A stretch of 64,000 nt of DNA, taken from the NCBI GenBank assembly GCA_903823025.1, contig CAIJRK010000070.1, positions 1 to 64,000 of the forward strand, given 5' to 3'. The notes under the pieces are model-generated. The model was given only the letters and a program-made list of their open reading frames with translations. It was not told the DNA's origin and searched no databases. The position numbers were made by a program, and so were the translations under genes. Below, in pieces: positions 51,571-61,638 of this stretch (its first letter is position 1; every line of letters starts with the position of its first letter). This DNA comes from an uncultured beta proteobacterium. GTDB taxonomy: Bacteria > Pseudomonadota > Gammaproteobacteria > Burkholderiales > Burkholderiaceae_C.

Positions 51571-52440
51571 TTATTTCACCAAGTGCTTGCGAATCGCCTG
51601 CAATTCTTGTTTGTGCTGGGCGCTGGCTTCGGGGTAGCTCAGGTTGAGTGACTTGAACGTCTCAAGAATAATCTCGGAAATAATCAGTCGTGCATTTTCT
51701 TTGTCATCGGCGGGCACCACATACCAAGGCGAATTTTTGGTGCTGGTGGCGCTCAAACAGGCCTCATAGGCTTGCATGTATTGCGGCCAGAATTTGCGTT
51801 CTTCTATGTCAGCCAGCGTTAACTTCCAGTTTTTATCGGGTTCATCAATGCGGTCAAGAAAACGTTTGCGTTGCTCGTCCTCGGACAGATGCAGAAAAAA
51901 CTTGACGATGCGCGTGCCGTTGCGGTGCAGGTGTTTTTCCATATCAGCAATGGATTCAAACCGCTCTTGCCAAACCTTCTTTTCATCGTCTGGTTTGTCG
52001 GCCAGTTGCTGACTGTGCAAAATCTCCGGATGCACCCGAACGATCAGCACCTCCTCGTAATAGGAGCGGTTAAAAATGCCAATGTGCCCGCGCTCGGGCA
52101 GACAGGACGTGGTGCGCCATAAAAAATCATGTTCCAGTTCTGCGGCACTGGGGTGCTTGAAGCTAAACACCTGACAACCCTGCGGATTGATGCCGGACAT
52201 AACGTGCTTGATAGCGCCGTCTTTGCCCGCAGCATCCATGGCCTGAAAAATGAACAAAACGGCATAACGGTTGGCCGCATAGTGCATTTGCTGCAATTCA
52301 CTGAGCGCATCCACCTGTTCGGCCAGAAACGCCTGGTATTGCTCTTTTGACTTGTAAACGGGCGTGATGCGCGTAGGCCATTTGTCAAGCTGAACTTTTT
52401 TTCCGGGTGCCACCTGGAAGTCTTCTACTTTAATTTTCAT
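51571..52440 (-). CDS. Polyphosphate kinase 2 (PPK2) family protein
   Basis: A 289-residue kinase with Walker A-like [16 protein letters not shown], lid arginines in [16 protein letters not shown], and Walker B-like [16 protein letters not shown]2 enzymes phosphorylate nucleosides or nucleotides using polyphosphate. This single-domain form of about 290 residues is likely class I or III. It has no visible operon partner. Confidence 0.9.
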   Translation of the reverse strand: MKIKVEDFQVAPGKKVQLDKWPTRITPVYKSKEQYQAFLAEQVDALSELQQMHYAANRYAVLFIFQAMDAAGKDGAIKHVMSGINPQGCQVFSFKHPSAAELEHDFLWRTTSCLPERGHIGIFNRSYYEEVLIVRVHPEILHSQQLADKPDDEKKVWQERFESIADMEKHLHRNGTRIVKFFLHLSEDEQRKRFLDRIDEPDKNWKLTLADIEERKFWPQYMQAYEACLSATSTKNSPWYVVPADDKENARLIISEIILETFKSLNLSYPEASAQHKQELQAIRKHLVK

Positions 52441-52476
52441 CTCAATCCTGATTTTTAATGTTGCACTTCAAACTGC

Positions 52477-52522
52477 AAAAAAAAGCCCCGGCACTGCCAA
52501 AAGGGCAGCGGCGGGGCTTTTC
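52477..52522 (-). terminator. Intrinsic terminator after the HPF-like gene
   Basis: A long stem, AAAAGCCCCG with CGGGGCTTTT around an inner CTGCC/GGCAG stem, ends in a run of T on the minus strand. It lies 14 bases after the HPF-like stop and could also work in the other orientation. Confidence 0.85.
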
Positions 52523-52535
52523 AGGGTGTTTTTAA

Positions 52536-52898
52536 TTACTCTTCTTGGCGGGCCGACTCAGGATGAGCCTCCGATGGACGGGTCTTTTGGTCATGTAGGC
52601 GACCCAAGGTGCTTTCAATGGATTTAATCAATTTATGTGCGGCGCCGTCAATGGCTTGATGCAAAGTTTCAGCATGTTCTGTGACGGCAATGGGCGCACG
52701 GCCTTCAAGGCGGGCTTCCATCACGCAGCGCTTGTCATTTTTGCTGCTTTTTTGACCGTTTTCGTCGCTCAAATGAACTTCCACGCGGGTGATGTGACTG
52801 CTGACCCGATTCAAAGTGCTTTTAACAACCTCGCTGACATGCGTGGACAAAGCCTCATGACCATCAATATTGCGGTCGGTATTGATTTGAATTTGCAT
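52536..52898 (-). CDS. HPF/RaiA-family ribosome-associated protein
   Basis: A 120-residue protein with the beta-alpha fold of HPF/YfiA: MQIQINTDRNIDGHEALSTHV, RVEVHLSDENG, CVMEARLEGRAPIAVTEHAETLHQAIDGAAHKLIK. Such proteins bind the 30S subunit and silence ribosomes in stationary phase. The short length lacks the long-form dimerisation domain; the tail is acidic. It has its own terminator. Confidence 0.85.
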   Translation of the reverse strand: MQIQINTDRNIDGHEALSTHVSEVVKSTLNRVSSHITRVEVHLSDENGQKSSKNDKRCVMEARLEGRAPIAVTEHAETLHQAIDGAAHKLIKSIESTLGRLHDQKTRPSEAHPESARQEE

Positions 52899-52990
52899 AG
52901 TTCTCTCCTGTTATGTTGCCTAAATACTAGCAGTTTTGGTGCTCGATAATTGATCTTGCCTTCGTTTCTCAAAATCCCGCTTTTTTTCTG

Positions 52991-54808
52991 CTATTTGCCC
53001 TTGCTGTCTTGCTGACGTTGCAGGCGTTCCAGCGCCATCTGCTCTTCAAGCTCCTGACGACCTTGTTTAACCACGGCAATCATTTTGGCGCGATCCCGAT
53101 AGTGGGGATGCAGTTTTTCAAACAGATCAAGGTTGTGCTGACGAAAGCGGTTGGCCGTCTGACGAACCTCTTCCGACTCAAAACCCAGCAGCTCCAGCAC
53201 GCTACGGGCACTCAGCAGACTGGACTCAAACAACTCGCGCTGCACCAGCATCACGCCCCGGTCACGCAGCTTGTTCCAGTGGCTGATGTGACGCGCGCGC
53301 GCCACAATTTTCAGGTGCGAAAAGTGTTGTTGAGCCAAGTCCACAATCGCCAGCGACTGCCCCACATCGTCCACGGCCACCACCAGCACTTTGGCGTTGG
53401 CGGCGCCAGTCATGCGTAGCAGGTCAAGCCGGGCGGCATCGCCGTAAAACACCCGATAACCCAGGTTACGACCAGCCTCGACCATCTCGGCATCGTGGTC
53501 TAGCAAGGTGCATTTAATGCCTTGCGCGAGCATCATGCGCGCCACAATTTGACCGTAGCGACCAAAGCCGACAATCACCACGGGCGCTTCTTGCTGTTCC
53601 GATATTTCATCCATGGTCGCTTTGCCCTGCTTGGCATAGCGCGGCAACAAGAGTTTGTCGATGGCGACCATGATGAGCGGGCTGACCAGCATGGACACCG
53701 CCACCGCCCCGATTAATAGCGAGGCCGTCTCGGTGGGCAGCACGTTCACGCCCACGGCGGCCTGAAACACCACAAACGCAAATTCACCGCCCTGTGCGAG
53801 CAGCAAGGTAAAGACCGGTTTCTCCTGAAAAGGCAATTTGATGAGGCGCGCCACCGCATAAATCACCACCGCTTTGATGAGCAAAAAACCCAGCACAATG
53901 GCCGCCATCAAGCCCGGCGAATGGCGCAGCACATTAAAGTCCACACTCATGCCGACGGCGATAAAGAACAGGCCCAACAGCAAACCTTTGAACGGTTCGA
54001 TGTCGGTTTCAAGCTCGCGCCGGTACTCACTTTCGGCCAGCAAGACGCCCGCCAAAAATGCGCCCAACGCCATCGACAGGCCCACCCGGTGCATCAAGGC
54101 GGCAATGCCGACAACGATTAACAAGGCGGTGGCAGTAAAAATTTCAGACGTGTTGGAGTTCGCAATCCAGCGAAACAAGGGGCGCGTCAGCAGTCGTCCG
54201 CCCAGAACAATACCGGCAATGACCATGATAATTTTGAATGCAGGCCACGCATAATCCGCCAAATTCCACGCCTCATCAGGGGCGGATGACACGGCCAACA
54301 GCGGCAGCAAAGCCAAAATAGGAATCGCCGCGACATCTTGGAACAGCAAAATTGAAAATGCGGCTTGCCCGGTGCTGGTGGGCATCAGATTGCGTTCGCG
54401 AATGACTTGCAACACAATGGCCGTGCTTGAAAGCGCCAAGCCAAGGCTGGCCACCAGTGCGATGCGCCAGCTCACGCCCAACCAAAAGGCAATCAGGGTG
54501 AGCATCAAAGCGCAACCCAGCACCTGCGCGCTACCCCAGACAAAAATGGGACGCCGCATACTCCAAAGCCGCTTGGGTTCGAGTTCCAATCCGATCAAAA
54601 AAAGCATCAATACCACGCCAATTTCAGCGAAATGCAGAATGTCTTCGACGTTGCTGATCAGGCCCAATCCCCAGGGGCCAATCGCCATGCCCGCTGCCAG
54701 ATAACCAATGATGGAACCCAGTCCCAGCACTTTGCTGACCGGCACAGCGATGACGGCGGCGCTGAGATAAATAACGGTGTTAATCAACCAGGCGGGCGTA
54801 TTTTCCAT
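52991..54808 (-). CDS. Kef-type potassium/proton antiporter (CPA2) with TrkA-N domain
   Basis: A 605-residue inner-membrane protein. Residues 1-380 hold about twelve helices of the Na+/H+ exchanger fold (GLGSIIGYLAAGMAIGPWGLG; VVLMLFLIGLELEPKRLW). A cytoplasmic TrkA-N/RCK domain follows (VIVGFGRYGQIVARML) and a C-terminal coiled region. It resembles KefB/KefC, which expel potassium under electrophile stress; no KefF/KefG partner is adjacent. Confidence 0.88.
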   Translation of the reverse strand: MENTPAWLINTVIYLSAAVIAVPVSKVLGLGSIIGYLAAGMAIGPWGLGLISNVEDILHFAEIGVVLMLFLIGLELEPKRLWSMRRPIFVWGSAQVLGCALMLTLIAFWLGVSWRIALVASLGLALSSTAIVLQVIRERNLMPTSTGQAAFSILLFQDVAAIPILALLPLLAVSSAPDEAWNLADYAWPAFKIIMVIAGIVLGGRLLTRPLFRWIANSNTSEIFTATALLIVVGIAALMHRVGLSMALGAFLAGVLLAESEYRRELETDIEPFKGLLLGLFFIAVGMSVDFNVLRHSPGLMAAIVLGFLLIKAVVIYAVARLIKLPFQEKPVFTLLLAQGGEFAFVVFQAAVGVNVLPTETASLLIGAVAVSMLVSPLIMVAIDKLLLPRYAKQGKATMDEISEQQEAPVVIVGFGRYGQIVARMMLAQGIKCTLLDHDAEMVEAGRNLGYRVFYGDAARLDLLRMTGAANAKVLVVAVDDVGQSLAIVDLAQQHFSHLKIVARARHISHWNKLRDRGVMLVQRELFESSLLSARSVLELLGFESEEVRQTANRFRQHNLDLFEKLHPHYRDRAKMIAVVKQGRQELEEQMALERLQRQQDSKGK

Positions 54809-54871
54809 GTCAACTTGCCAGTTAGGTGAGCGGGAAGAAATCAGTCTAAATCAGACTATCTTGTCGTTGTC

Positions 54872-55351
54872 TTAGCGTGAAGACGAGGTGCTGGCGAAGC
54901 CGTTTTGTCGCCAGGCTTCAAACACGGTCACCGCGACTGCATTGGATAAATTCAGGCTGCGCTGGCCCGCCAGCATCGGCAGTTTCAGGCCTTGTGATAG
55001 CGCAAAAGAGGCCCGCACCTCATCTGAGATCCCTTTGGTTTCCGAGCCAAAAATCAGCCAGTCGCCGGGTTTGAAAGCCACCTCATACGGGCTGTGTGTG
55101 CCGCGCGTGGTCAAGGCAAACAGGCGATCACGCGCCGGGCGCTCGGTGTCTAAAAAAGCGGGCCAACTGGCATGGCGTTTGAGCGTGGCGTACTCGTGGT
55201 AATCCAGCCCGGCGCGGCGCATGTGCTTGTCTTCCATGGAAAAACCTAGCGGTTCAATCAGGTGCAGCGTGCAGCCGGTGTTGGCGGATAAACGAATGAT
55301 GTTGCCCGTGTTGGGCGGGATTTCGGGTTCGACAAGGACGATATGAAACAT
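54872..55351 (-). CDS. trmL: tRNA (cytidine/uridine-34 2'-O)-methyltransferase TrmL
   Basis: A 159-residue SPOUT methyltransferase: [30 protein letters not shown] and the knot motif [18 protein letters not shown]. It methylates the wobble position of tRNA-Leu isoacceptors. ATG 55351 gives the family start [12 protein letters not shown]; the upstream open frame is in the CorA gene region. Confidence 0.92.
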   Translation of the reverse strand: MFHIVLVEPEIPPNTGNIIRLSANTGCTLHLIEPLGFSMEDKHMRRAGLDYHEYATLKRHASWPAFLDTERPARDRLFALTTRGTHSPYEVAFKPGDWLIFGSETKGISDEVRASFALSQGLKLPMLAGQRSLNLSNAVAVTVFEAWRQNGFASTSSSR

Positions 55352-55379
55352 GGCTGAATTGTCGCCCGTCGTGGCCCCC

Positions 55380-56717
55380 TTAACGGGCTGATTTTTGAAA
55401 AAGGCCTTTGGCATGGCCCATTTTTTCAGCCTTGGTCTGGCGATTTTCAAAATGTTTCACAGCCGCATAAGTCGCCCAGCCCACAAAGCTGGCGCCGACC
55501 AGAAAAGCCCCGTAAGCCAACGGCCACGCTATTTTTTGAGTCATCATTGAAAACTCCGACATCCCGCCCATACCCGCCAAAATGTTGATGGGCATAAACA
55601 CCACGCCAAAGACGGTCAACTGGTTGATACGCTTGTTTTGGTTGATGTTGATGAAGCCAATGGTGGCGTCCATCAAGAAGTTGATCTTGTCAAACAAAAA
55701 AGCGGTGTGGCTGTTTAGCGAGTCAATATTGCGCAAAATTTGCTTCAAATCTTTCAGCTGGGCGGTTGATAGTGTCTTGCAACGCATCAGAAAGTAGATG
55801 GCGCGTTGGGTGTCGAGAATATTGCCGCGAATTCGGCCATTCAAGTCTTCTTCTTCGGCAATATCGCCCAAAATGGCGGCGGCTTCGCGGTCGCTCATGC
55901 TCTCACTGAGCACTTGGCGCCCGACTTTGCCGAGGGTGACATAAATGTCTTCGAGCGAGTCCGCCGTGTACTCGACGTCGGCGCCGTACAGATCAAGCAG
56001 CACATCATTGCAATCGGACACGTAGCCGGGTTGCGTTCGTGCCCGACGCCGCTGCAGCCTGAACACCGGCAACTCTTCGTTGCGCAAGGAAAACAACACG
56101 CCGTGATGCACGATAAAAGCCACCGGCACGCTGCGCGAGTTGCCCTCCCGATCCAGCAAAAAGTTGGAGTGCAGATGAATGTCGTTGTTCTCGTCAAGTT
56201 GAAACCGCGAGCTGACCTCCAGATCCGTGACGTCGCCCGGATCAGGCAAGGTCAGTTTGAAATGCGCGCCCACGTAGGCGCGCTCGGCTTTGCTGGCATT
56301 GAGCAGGTCAATCCAGATGGGTTTGACACCTTCAAGATTTTTGCGGCTCTCAATTGGAATTTGCCGAAGTTTGCCGTCCACCAGTTCAAAGGCGTTGATC
56401 TCGCTTTCGTTAAAAGCGGGTTCACGGCTGCCCACCAGTTGTTCACGGCGCATGTCAGAGACTTCCCACAGCACTTCGTTTTCTCGGCCTTCAGGAATTT
56501 GGCGCCAAAGCAGGCGGGCGTCTTCAATCGGCAAGGCTTCAAGAATGCGGCCAATCTCTTCCGTGGGGAGCTGAGTGAGTAAATTGTGCAATTCGGCCCG
56601 GTGCTGGCGCTGCACGAGGGTTTCGACAATGTCTTGACGGGGCATGTTTTGACCCCGAACAATGCCTTCAACCAGTTTCTGCTTGGTGAGCATTTCCGAT
56701 ATTTTTTCCAGGGACAT
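55380..56717 (-). CDS. CorA-like divalent cation channel with MgtE-N-like N-terminal domain
   Basis: About 445 residues. The N-terminus ([40 protein letters not shown], key [14 protein letters not shown]) resembles the MgtE cytoplasmic helical domain; the rest is CorA-like with long helices and two C-terminal membrane segments. The canonical GMN motif after the first segment is replaced by GMGGMSEF, so ion selectivity may differ. ATG 56717 has GGAA about 8 bases upstream; ATG 56780, right after the comF stop, is an alternative adding 21 residues. Confidence 0.82.
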   Translation of the reverse strand: MSLEKISEMLTKQKLVEGIVRGQNMPRQDIVETLVQRQHRAELHNLLTQLPTEEIGRILEALPIEDARLLWRQIPEGRENEVLWEVSDMRREQLVGSREPAFNESEINAFELVDGKLRQIPIESRKNLEGVKPIWIDLLNASKAERAYVGAHFKLTLPDPGDVTDLEVSSRFQLDENNDIHLHSNFLLDREGNSRSVPVAFIVHHGVLFSLRNEELPVFRLQRRRARTQPGYVSDCNDVLLDLYGADVEYTADSLEDIYVTLGKVGRQVLSESMSDREAAAILGDIAEEEDLNGRIRGNILDTQRAIYFLMRCKTLSTAQLKDLKQILRNIDSLNSHTAFLFDKINFLMDATIGFININQNKRINQLTVFGVVFMPINILAGMGGMSEFSMMTQKIAWPLAYGAFLVGASFVGWATYAAVKHFENRQTKAEKMGHAKGLFQKSAR

Positions 56718-56781
56718 AAGCAGGTTCCGTTTGTTTGAAGGCGAATCGGTTGTAAAAGTGCCGATCTTGCGCGCGCTCATA

Positions 56782-57477
56782 TTACTGTGTACGCGCAACC
56801 ACCAGCCCGGTGATGTGCGCCGCCCCGGCGGCCTTGAGCACCTGCGCGACCGCATGGAGTGAGGCGCCGCTGGTCATCACGTCGTCCACCAGCACCAGCC
56901 GGGCACCCGCAATGTGCTGGCGCTGCAAGGGGTCGATGGCAAAGGCGTCCTGAAGGTTTTGCAGTCGTTCGGCGCGTTTGAGCGAACTTTGGGGCGGCGT
57001 GTCTTTGATGCGATGCAACAGGCGGTGGTTAACTTTGTCCGGTGCGAGATGCTGGGCCAGGAGCAGCGCCTGGTTAAAACCGCGCGTTTGCAAGCGCTGT
57101 CTGGACAGCGGCATGGGGAGCACGGCATCGGCGGCGTCCAGCGCCGGTTCTACCCACGGGGTACTGCGTAGCAACAAGGCAAACGCGGCGGCCCGGCCCG
57201 GCTGCTGCTGAAATTTGTAACCCACGATCAAATCAGACCACGGAAAAGCGTAGGCCACAGCGGCCAGGCAAGCATCCAGCGAGGGCGGCGTTTGAAGGCA
57301 CGCCTCACATTGCTTGACGTCCTCTGCGACCGGCATGGCGCAGGTTTGACAACGCGGGCGCGGCTGGGCAAAGTCGGTCACACAGGCCTCGCACACGGGC
57401 TGCGACGGCCAGGCGCGACACACCATGCACTGACTGGGCAGCCCCTGAAACCCCCTTTTGATTAACGAAAGAAACAT
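56782..57477 (-). CDS. comF: ComF-family phosphoribosyltransferase-like protein
   Basis: A 231-residue protein: an N-terminal zinc-type cysteine set (CMVC, CEAC, CQTC, CEAC), then a PRTase domain with LPMPLSRQRLQTRGFNQA and the PRPP loop LVLVDDVMTSGASLH. ComF is needed for DNA uptake in competent bacteria; in proteobacteria its role is less clear. ATG 57477 lies only 14 bp from a MITE that has landed in its promoter region, and the frame reaches upstream into that element. Confidence 0.88.
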   Translation of the reverse strand: MFLSLIKRGFQGLPSQCMVCRAWPSQPVCEACVTDFAQPRPRCQTCAMPVAEDVKQCEACLQTPPSLDACLAAVAYAFPWSDLIVGYKFQQQPGRAAAFALLLRSTPWVEPALDAADAVLPMPLSRQRLQTRGFNQALLLAQHLAPDKVNHRLLHRIKDTPPQSSLKRAERLQNLQDAFAIDPLQRQHIAGARLVLVDDVMTSGASLHAVAQVLKAAGAAHITGLVVARTQ

Positions 57478-57491
57478 GCAGTCAATATACT

Positions 57492-57601
57492 TAGGACTTA
57501 CGCAAACCATTATCTTTAGATATTAAAAAATAGCGAAATATAATGTTTTCTATCTAAAAATTTCACAATGCAAAATTTTTATTTTTTTTGCGTAAGTCCT
57601 A
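57492..57601. mobile_element. 110-bp MITE with perfect terminal inverted repeats and 5-bp target duplication
   Basis: TAGGACTTACGCAAA (57492-57506) and TTTGCGTAAGTCCTA (57587-57601) are perfect 15-bp terminal inverted repeats. ATACT flanks both sides (57487-57491 and 57602-57606) as a target-site duplication. The interior is very AT-rich and codes for nothing. The ends are of a type seen in bacterial insertion sequences, so it was probably mobilised by a transposase in trans. It separates the divergent comF and BioC-like genes. Confidence 0.9.
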
Positions 57602-57632
57602 ATACTGTGACGATGACTCGCAACCCCAAATT

Positions 57633-58520
57633 ATGACAACCCAACGCCCCCCGACGATTGACCCCCAAGCCGCTCTTCGATGGCAAAAAATGCCCGCCCG
57701 CCCGTCACCGTGGCTGCATGAAGAAGTCGCCCGGCGCATGGAAGAGCGCTTGGCCTGGATCAAGCTTCAGCCTGAACACTGGGCGCACTGGGCACCCGTA
57801 CAGGGTGGACTTGAGACCCACAAATTGCTGACACAGCGCTACCCGCAAGCCGGGTGTTTCATGGTGGAGACGCATAAAGCTCACGCGATATATGCTGAAA
57901 AAACCATCACTAAACCTTGGTGGCAGCCTGCCCGCTGGACTGGAAAAACCACCCGCTTTGAGATGCCGGGCGAGGGGGCGGTTGACATGCTGTGGGCCAA
58001 CATGGCGCTGCACATGGCCGCCGATCCGCAAGCCTTGATGGCGCAATGGCATCGCACGTTGGCCGTCGATGGCTTTGTGATGTTTTCTTGTCTGGGTCCC
58101 GATACGCTGCAAGAGTTGCGCGGGTTTTATCAGGCCTTGGGCTGGCCCGCGCCTTCGCATGAGTTCACCGACATGCACGACTGGGGCGACATGCTGGCGA
58201 GCGCCGGTTTTGCCGAACCGGTGATGGATATGGAGCGCATCACCCTGACGTTTGAGTCGCCGCAGCGGCTGCTGCAAGAGTTGCGGGGTTTAGGGCGCAA
58301 TTTGCATCCGCAGCGTTTTGCCGGTCTGCGCGGGCGACAGTGGCGCGACCAATTGCATCAGGCGTTGGCCAAAGCGCCTCTTCAGTTGACTTTTGAGATC
58401 ATTTATGGCCATGCTTTCAAGCCGAAGCCGCGTCTGGCTATGCGGCCTGAAACCGTGCTTTCTTTGGCGCAAATGCGTGAAAGTTTGAACCAGCGCAAAA
58501 GTTATTTACCAAATTCTTGA
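57633..58520 (+). CDS. BioC-like SAM-dependent methyltransferase
   Basis: A 295-residue protein with the class I methyltransferase layout of BioC: VARRMEERLAWIKLQPEHWAHWAP, MLWANMALHMAADPQALMAQWHRTL and FVMFSCLGPDTLQELRG. BioC makes malonyl-ACP methyl ester to start biotin synthesis. The glycine-rich motif I is weak (APVQGGLETHKLL), as in some betaproteobacterial versions. No other bio genes are in the window, so the role is likely but not certain. Confidence 0.8.
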   Translation: MTTQRPPTIDPQAALRWQKMPARPSPWLHEEVARRMEERLAWIKLQPEHWAHWAPVQGGLETHKLLTQRYPQAGCFMVETHKAHAIYAEKTITKPWWQPARWTGKTTRFEMPGEGAVDMLWANMALHMAADPQALMAQWHRTLAVDGFVMFSCLGPDTLQELRGFYQALGWPAPSHEFTDMHDWGDMLASAGFAEPVMDMERITLTFESPQRLLQELRGLGRNLHPQRFAGLRGRQWRDQLHQALAKAPLQLTFEIIYGHAFKPKPRLAMRPETVLSLAQMRESLNQRKSYLPNS

Positions 58521-58529
58521 TAAAAAGGC

Positions 58530-58587
58530 TTGACAGTGCGCCGCATAACGCTAAAAGTGTGGGCTACAATAATTTACAAAAATTATT
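58530..58587 (+). promoter_or_regulatory. Candidate promoter and palindrome upstream of coxB
   Basis: TTGACA at 58530 is a perfect -35 hexamer, but the best -10, TACAAT at 58565-58570 in the context GGGCTACAAT, is 29 bases away; TAAAAG at 58552 is at normal spacing but weak. They may be two overlapping promoters. A palindrome AATAATTT-ACAA-AAATTATT follows at 58568-58587 and could be an operator or a 5' hairpin. Confidence 0.4.
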
Positions 58588-58661
58588 AAGTGGCAACATT
58601 AGCGCGCTAAAAACCCTCATGCTTGTCCGGTCAAATTTGGTTAATTTGAGGCGATGAAAAA

Positions 58662-59855
58662 GTGAACATGATGACAAGCATTTTCAATAAATTAACCAGC
58701 ACGTTGCTGGCAACCTTGGTTTGGGCCGGTGGTTCGGTCTTTTCTTTGGCCCATGCGGTCAGTGATTTGCCGGGTGGCCCCGCTGTTAATCAATTAAATA
58801 TGCATCCGCCGGTCACTTCCGTGGCGGCAGACCAGGCTTGGCTGCATTGGTTTATGTTGGTCATTTGCAGCGTGGTTTTTGTGGCCGTATTCGGGGTGAT
58901 GTTTTATTCCATCTGGAAGCACCGCAAGTCTGTGGGCCATAAAGCGGCCAACTTTCATGAGTCGGTCACGGTTGAAATTATCTGGACGATTGTTCCCTTC
59001 ATCATCGTAATTTTGATGGCGCTGCCCGCGACCAAAGTGGTCATTGCCATGAAAGACACCACCAGCGCCGACCTCACCATCAAGGTCACAGGGATGCAAT
59101 GGAAATGGGGCTATGACTACCTCAAGGGTGAAGGCGAGGGCATCGGTTTTATCTCAACGCTGGACACGACCCATCGCGAAATGTCCAACAACGGCGGCCC
59201 CAAAGCGGGTGTACCCGTCAATGATTATTTGTTGAAAGTGGACAACCCACTGGTGGTTCCCGTGAACATGAAAGTGCGTGTCATTACCACCGCCAATGAT
59301 GTGATTCACGCCTGGATGGTGCCGTCCTTTGGCGTTCAGCAAGCGGCTATTCCGGGCTTTGTGCGCGACACCTGGTTCCGCGCTGACAAGATGGGCGACT
59401 ACTACGGCCAATGCGCCCAGTTGTGTGGCAAAGAACACGCCTATATGCCAATTCATGTGAAGGTCGTATCGGCTGCGGATTATTCGGCTTGGGTGATCGC
59501 CGAGAAAGAAAAACTGCTTGCCAAAGCCGATGACCCCACCAAGGTCTGGACGTCGGAAGACCTGATGCTGCGCGGCGAAAAAGTCTATGCCGCCAACTGT
59601 GCCGCCTGCCACCAGGCCAACGGCAAAGGTGTCGGCGCCATCAAGCCGCTAGATGGTTCGGCCATCGTGCTGGATGGCGACGCGCATGTGCAAGCCGCCG
59701 TGCTGCTCAAGGGGCGCGTCGAGTTAGGAATGCCGTCCTGGAAGCAGCTCAGTGACACGGAAATTGCCGCCGTCATGACCTACACCAAGAACACTTGGTC
59801 GAACCAGACAGGCCAACGGGTCCAGCCCGCTGACATCACGGCAGCGCGCCAATAA
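58662..59855 (+). CDS. coxB: Cytochrome c oxidase subunit II with fused cytochrome c domain
   Basis: A 397-residue protein: signal peptide, two membrane helices, a cupredoxin domain with the CuA site ([26 protein letters not shown]) and a C-terminal cytochrome c domain with CAACH near residue 313. It takes electrons from cytochrome c and passes them to subunit I. The fused haem domain marks the caa3 arrangement. Start GTG 58662 or ATG 58668 follows GAGG. It opens the cox operon. Confidence 0.94.
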   Translation: MNMMTSIFNKLTSTLLATLVWAGGSVFSLAHAVSDLPGGPAVNQLNMHPPVTSVAADQAWLHWFMLVICSVVFVAVFGVMFYSIWKHRKSVGHKAANFHESVTVEIIWTIVPFIIVILMALPATKVVIAMKDTTSADLTIKVTGMQWKWGYDYLKGEGEGIGFISTLDTTHREMSNNGGPKAGVPVNDYLLKVDNPLVVPVNMKVRVITTANDVIHAWMVPSFGVQQAAIPGFVRDTWFRADKMGDYYGQCAQLCGKEHAYMPIHVKVVSAADYSAWVIAEKEKLLAKADDPTKVWTSEDLMLRGEKVYAANCAACHQANGKGVGAIKPLDGSAIVLDGDAHVQAAVLLKGRVELGMPSWKQLSDTEIAAVMTYTKNTWSNQTGQRVQPADITAARQ

Positions 59856-59893
59856 GCACCGTCCACAACGATAAGAAGAGAGAAGGAAATCCG

Positions 59894-61510
59894 ATGAGTG
59901 CTGTTCTCGACCACCCCGCCCACGACGATCACCATGCCCACGCAAAACCGACAGGCTGGCGGCGCTGGGTTTATGCCACCAACCACAAAGACATTGGCAC
60001 GTTGTATATGTTGTTCAGCTTCACCAACTTGATGATTGGGGGCGTGCTGGCCTTGATGATTCGGGCTGAACTATTTCAACCGGGCTTGCAGTTTGTCAAC
60101 CCGGAGTTGTTCAACCAACTCACCACCATGCACGGCCTCATCATGGTGTTCGGCGCCATCATGCCGGCCTTTGTGGGCTTTGCCAACTGGATGATTCCGC
60201 TGCAAATCGGGGCCTCCGATATGGCCTTTGCACGCATGAATAACTTCAGCTTCTGGCTGATGATTCCGGCGGCTTTGTTGCTGGTCACTTCGTTTTTTAT
60301 GCCCGGTGGCGCACCCGCTGCAGGCTGGACGATGTATGCGCCGCTGACGCTGCAAATGGGTCCCAGCATGGACACCAGTATTTTTGCGATTCACCTGTTG
60401 GGCGCCTCCAGCATCATGGGTTCTATCAACATCATCGTCACCATTCTGAACATGCGCGCCCCCGGCATGACGCTGATGAAAATGCCGATGTTCTGCTGGA
60501 CCTGGCTGATCACCGCTTACCTGCTGATTGCCGTGATGCCGGTGCTGGCCGGGGCCATCACCATGACGCTGACAGATCGCCATTTCGGCACCAACTTCTT
60601 TAACCCCGCAGGCGGCGGCGACCCGGTGATGTACCAGCATATTTTCTGGTTCTTTGGTCACCCCGAGGTGTACATCATGATCTTGCCGGCCTTTGGCATC
60701 ATCAGCCAGATCGTGCCCGCTTTTGCCCGCAAACGCTTGTTCGGCTACGCCTCGATGGTGTATGCCACGTCCAGCATTGCGATTTTGAGTTTCATCGTGT
60801 GGGCGCATCACATGTTCACCTCTGGCATGCCGGTGACCGGCCAGTTGTTTTTCATGTACGCCACGATGCTGATTGCCGTGCCAACCGCCGTGAAAATCTT
60901 CAACTGGATCGCGACCATGTGGCAAGGCTCCATGACGTTTGAGACCCCGATGCTGTTCGCGGTGGGCTTCATCTTTGTGTTCACGCTCGGCGGCTTTACC
61001 GGCCTGATTCTGGCGATGGCCCCGATTGATATCCAGATTCACGATACCTACTACGTGGTCGCGCATTTCCACTACGTGTTGGTGGCCGGGTCTTTGTATG
61101 CCTTGTTTGCCGGTTATTACTACTGGAGTCCGAAGTGGACGGGTGTCATGTACAGCGAAACGCGCGGCAAGATTCATTTCTGGTGGTCACTGATTTCGTT
61201 CAACGTGACCTTCTTCCCGATGCACTTCTTGGGCTTGGCCGGGATGCCGCGTCGCTACGCCGATTACCCAATGCAGTTTGCCGACTTCAACGCCTTGGCC
61301 TCGGTCGGCGGCTTTATGTTTGGCTTCGCACAGGTCTATTTCTTCTTCTTTATTGTGCTGCCGACGATGCGCGGCAAAGGCGAAAAAGCACCCCAAAATC
61401 CTTGGGAAGGTGCTGAAGGCCTGGAGTGGGAAGTTCCCTCGCCTGCCCCCTTCCATACTTTTGAAACGCCCCCTAAATTAGATGCAACCGCCACCAAGGT
61501 GCTGGGTTAA
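59894..61510 (+). CDS. coxA: Cytochrome c oxidase subunit I
   Basis: A 538-residue haem-copper oxidase with twelve membrane helices. Visible are the haem ligand in [11 protein letters not shown], the cross-linked [18 protein letters not shown] with Glu (A1-type proton channel), [10 protein letters not shown] with the CuB histidines, and VVAHFHYVL. It reduces oxygen to water and pumps protons. GAAGG lies about 8 bases before the ATG. Confidence 0.97.
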   Translation: MSAVLDHPAHDDHHAHAKPTGWRRWVYATNHKDIGTLYMLFSFTNLMIGGVLALMIRAELFQPGLQFVNPELFNQLTTMHGLIMVFGAIMPAFVGFANWMIPLQIGASDMAFARMNNFSFWLMIPAALLLVTSFFMPGGAPAAGWTMYAPLTLQMGPSMDTSIFAIHLLGASSIMGSINIIVTILNMRAPGMTLMKMPMFCWTWLITAYLLIAVMPVLAGAITMTLTDRHFGTNFFNPAGGGDPVMYQHIFWFFGHPEVYIMILPAFGIISQIVPAFARKRLFGYASMVYATSSIAILSFIVWAHHMFTSGMPVTGQLFFMYATMLIAVPTAVKIFNWIATMWQGSMTFETPMLFAVGFIFVFTLGGFTGLILAMAPIDIQIHDTYYVVAHFHYVLVAGSLYALFAGYYYWSPKWTGVMYSETRGKIHFWWSLISFNVTFFPMHFLGLAGMPRRYADYPMQFADFNALASVGGFMFGFAQVYFFFFIVLPTMRGKGEKAPQNPWEGAEGLEWEVPSPAPFHTFETPPKLDATATKVLG

Positions 61511-61524
61511 AGCGGAGAAAAATA

Positions 61525-61635
61525 ATGACGCCTGAACAAAAAAAAGCTAACTTAAAAACCGGCTTGATCCTCGCTTCTATCGTCGTCGTCTTTTTTATTG
61601 GCTTCTTTGTCAAGATGTATTTAGAGAGCCGATAG
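61525..61635 (+). CDS. Cytochrome oxidase small assembly protein (36 residues)
   Basis: A very short gene: MTPEQKKANLKTGLILAS then a hydrophobic helix IVVVFFIGFFVKMYLESR. GGAG lies 9 bases upstream of the ATG. Position between coxA and ctaG and the single helix match the small assembly protein found at this place in other Burkholderiales. It is probably an inner-membrane helper of oxidase maturation. Confidence 0.85.
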   Translation: MTPEQKKANLKTGLILASIVVVFFIGFFVKMYLESR

Positions 61636-61638
61636 ATC

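Noticed and set aside
60071-61177. 368-residue open frame opposite coxA
   Set aside because: Antisense to a highly conserved gene, histidine/glutamine-rich composition without fold, a codon shadow.
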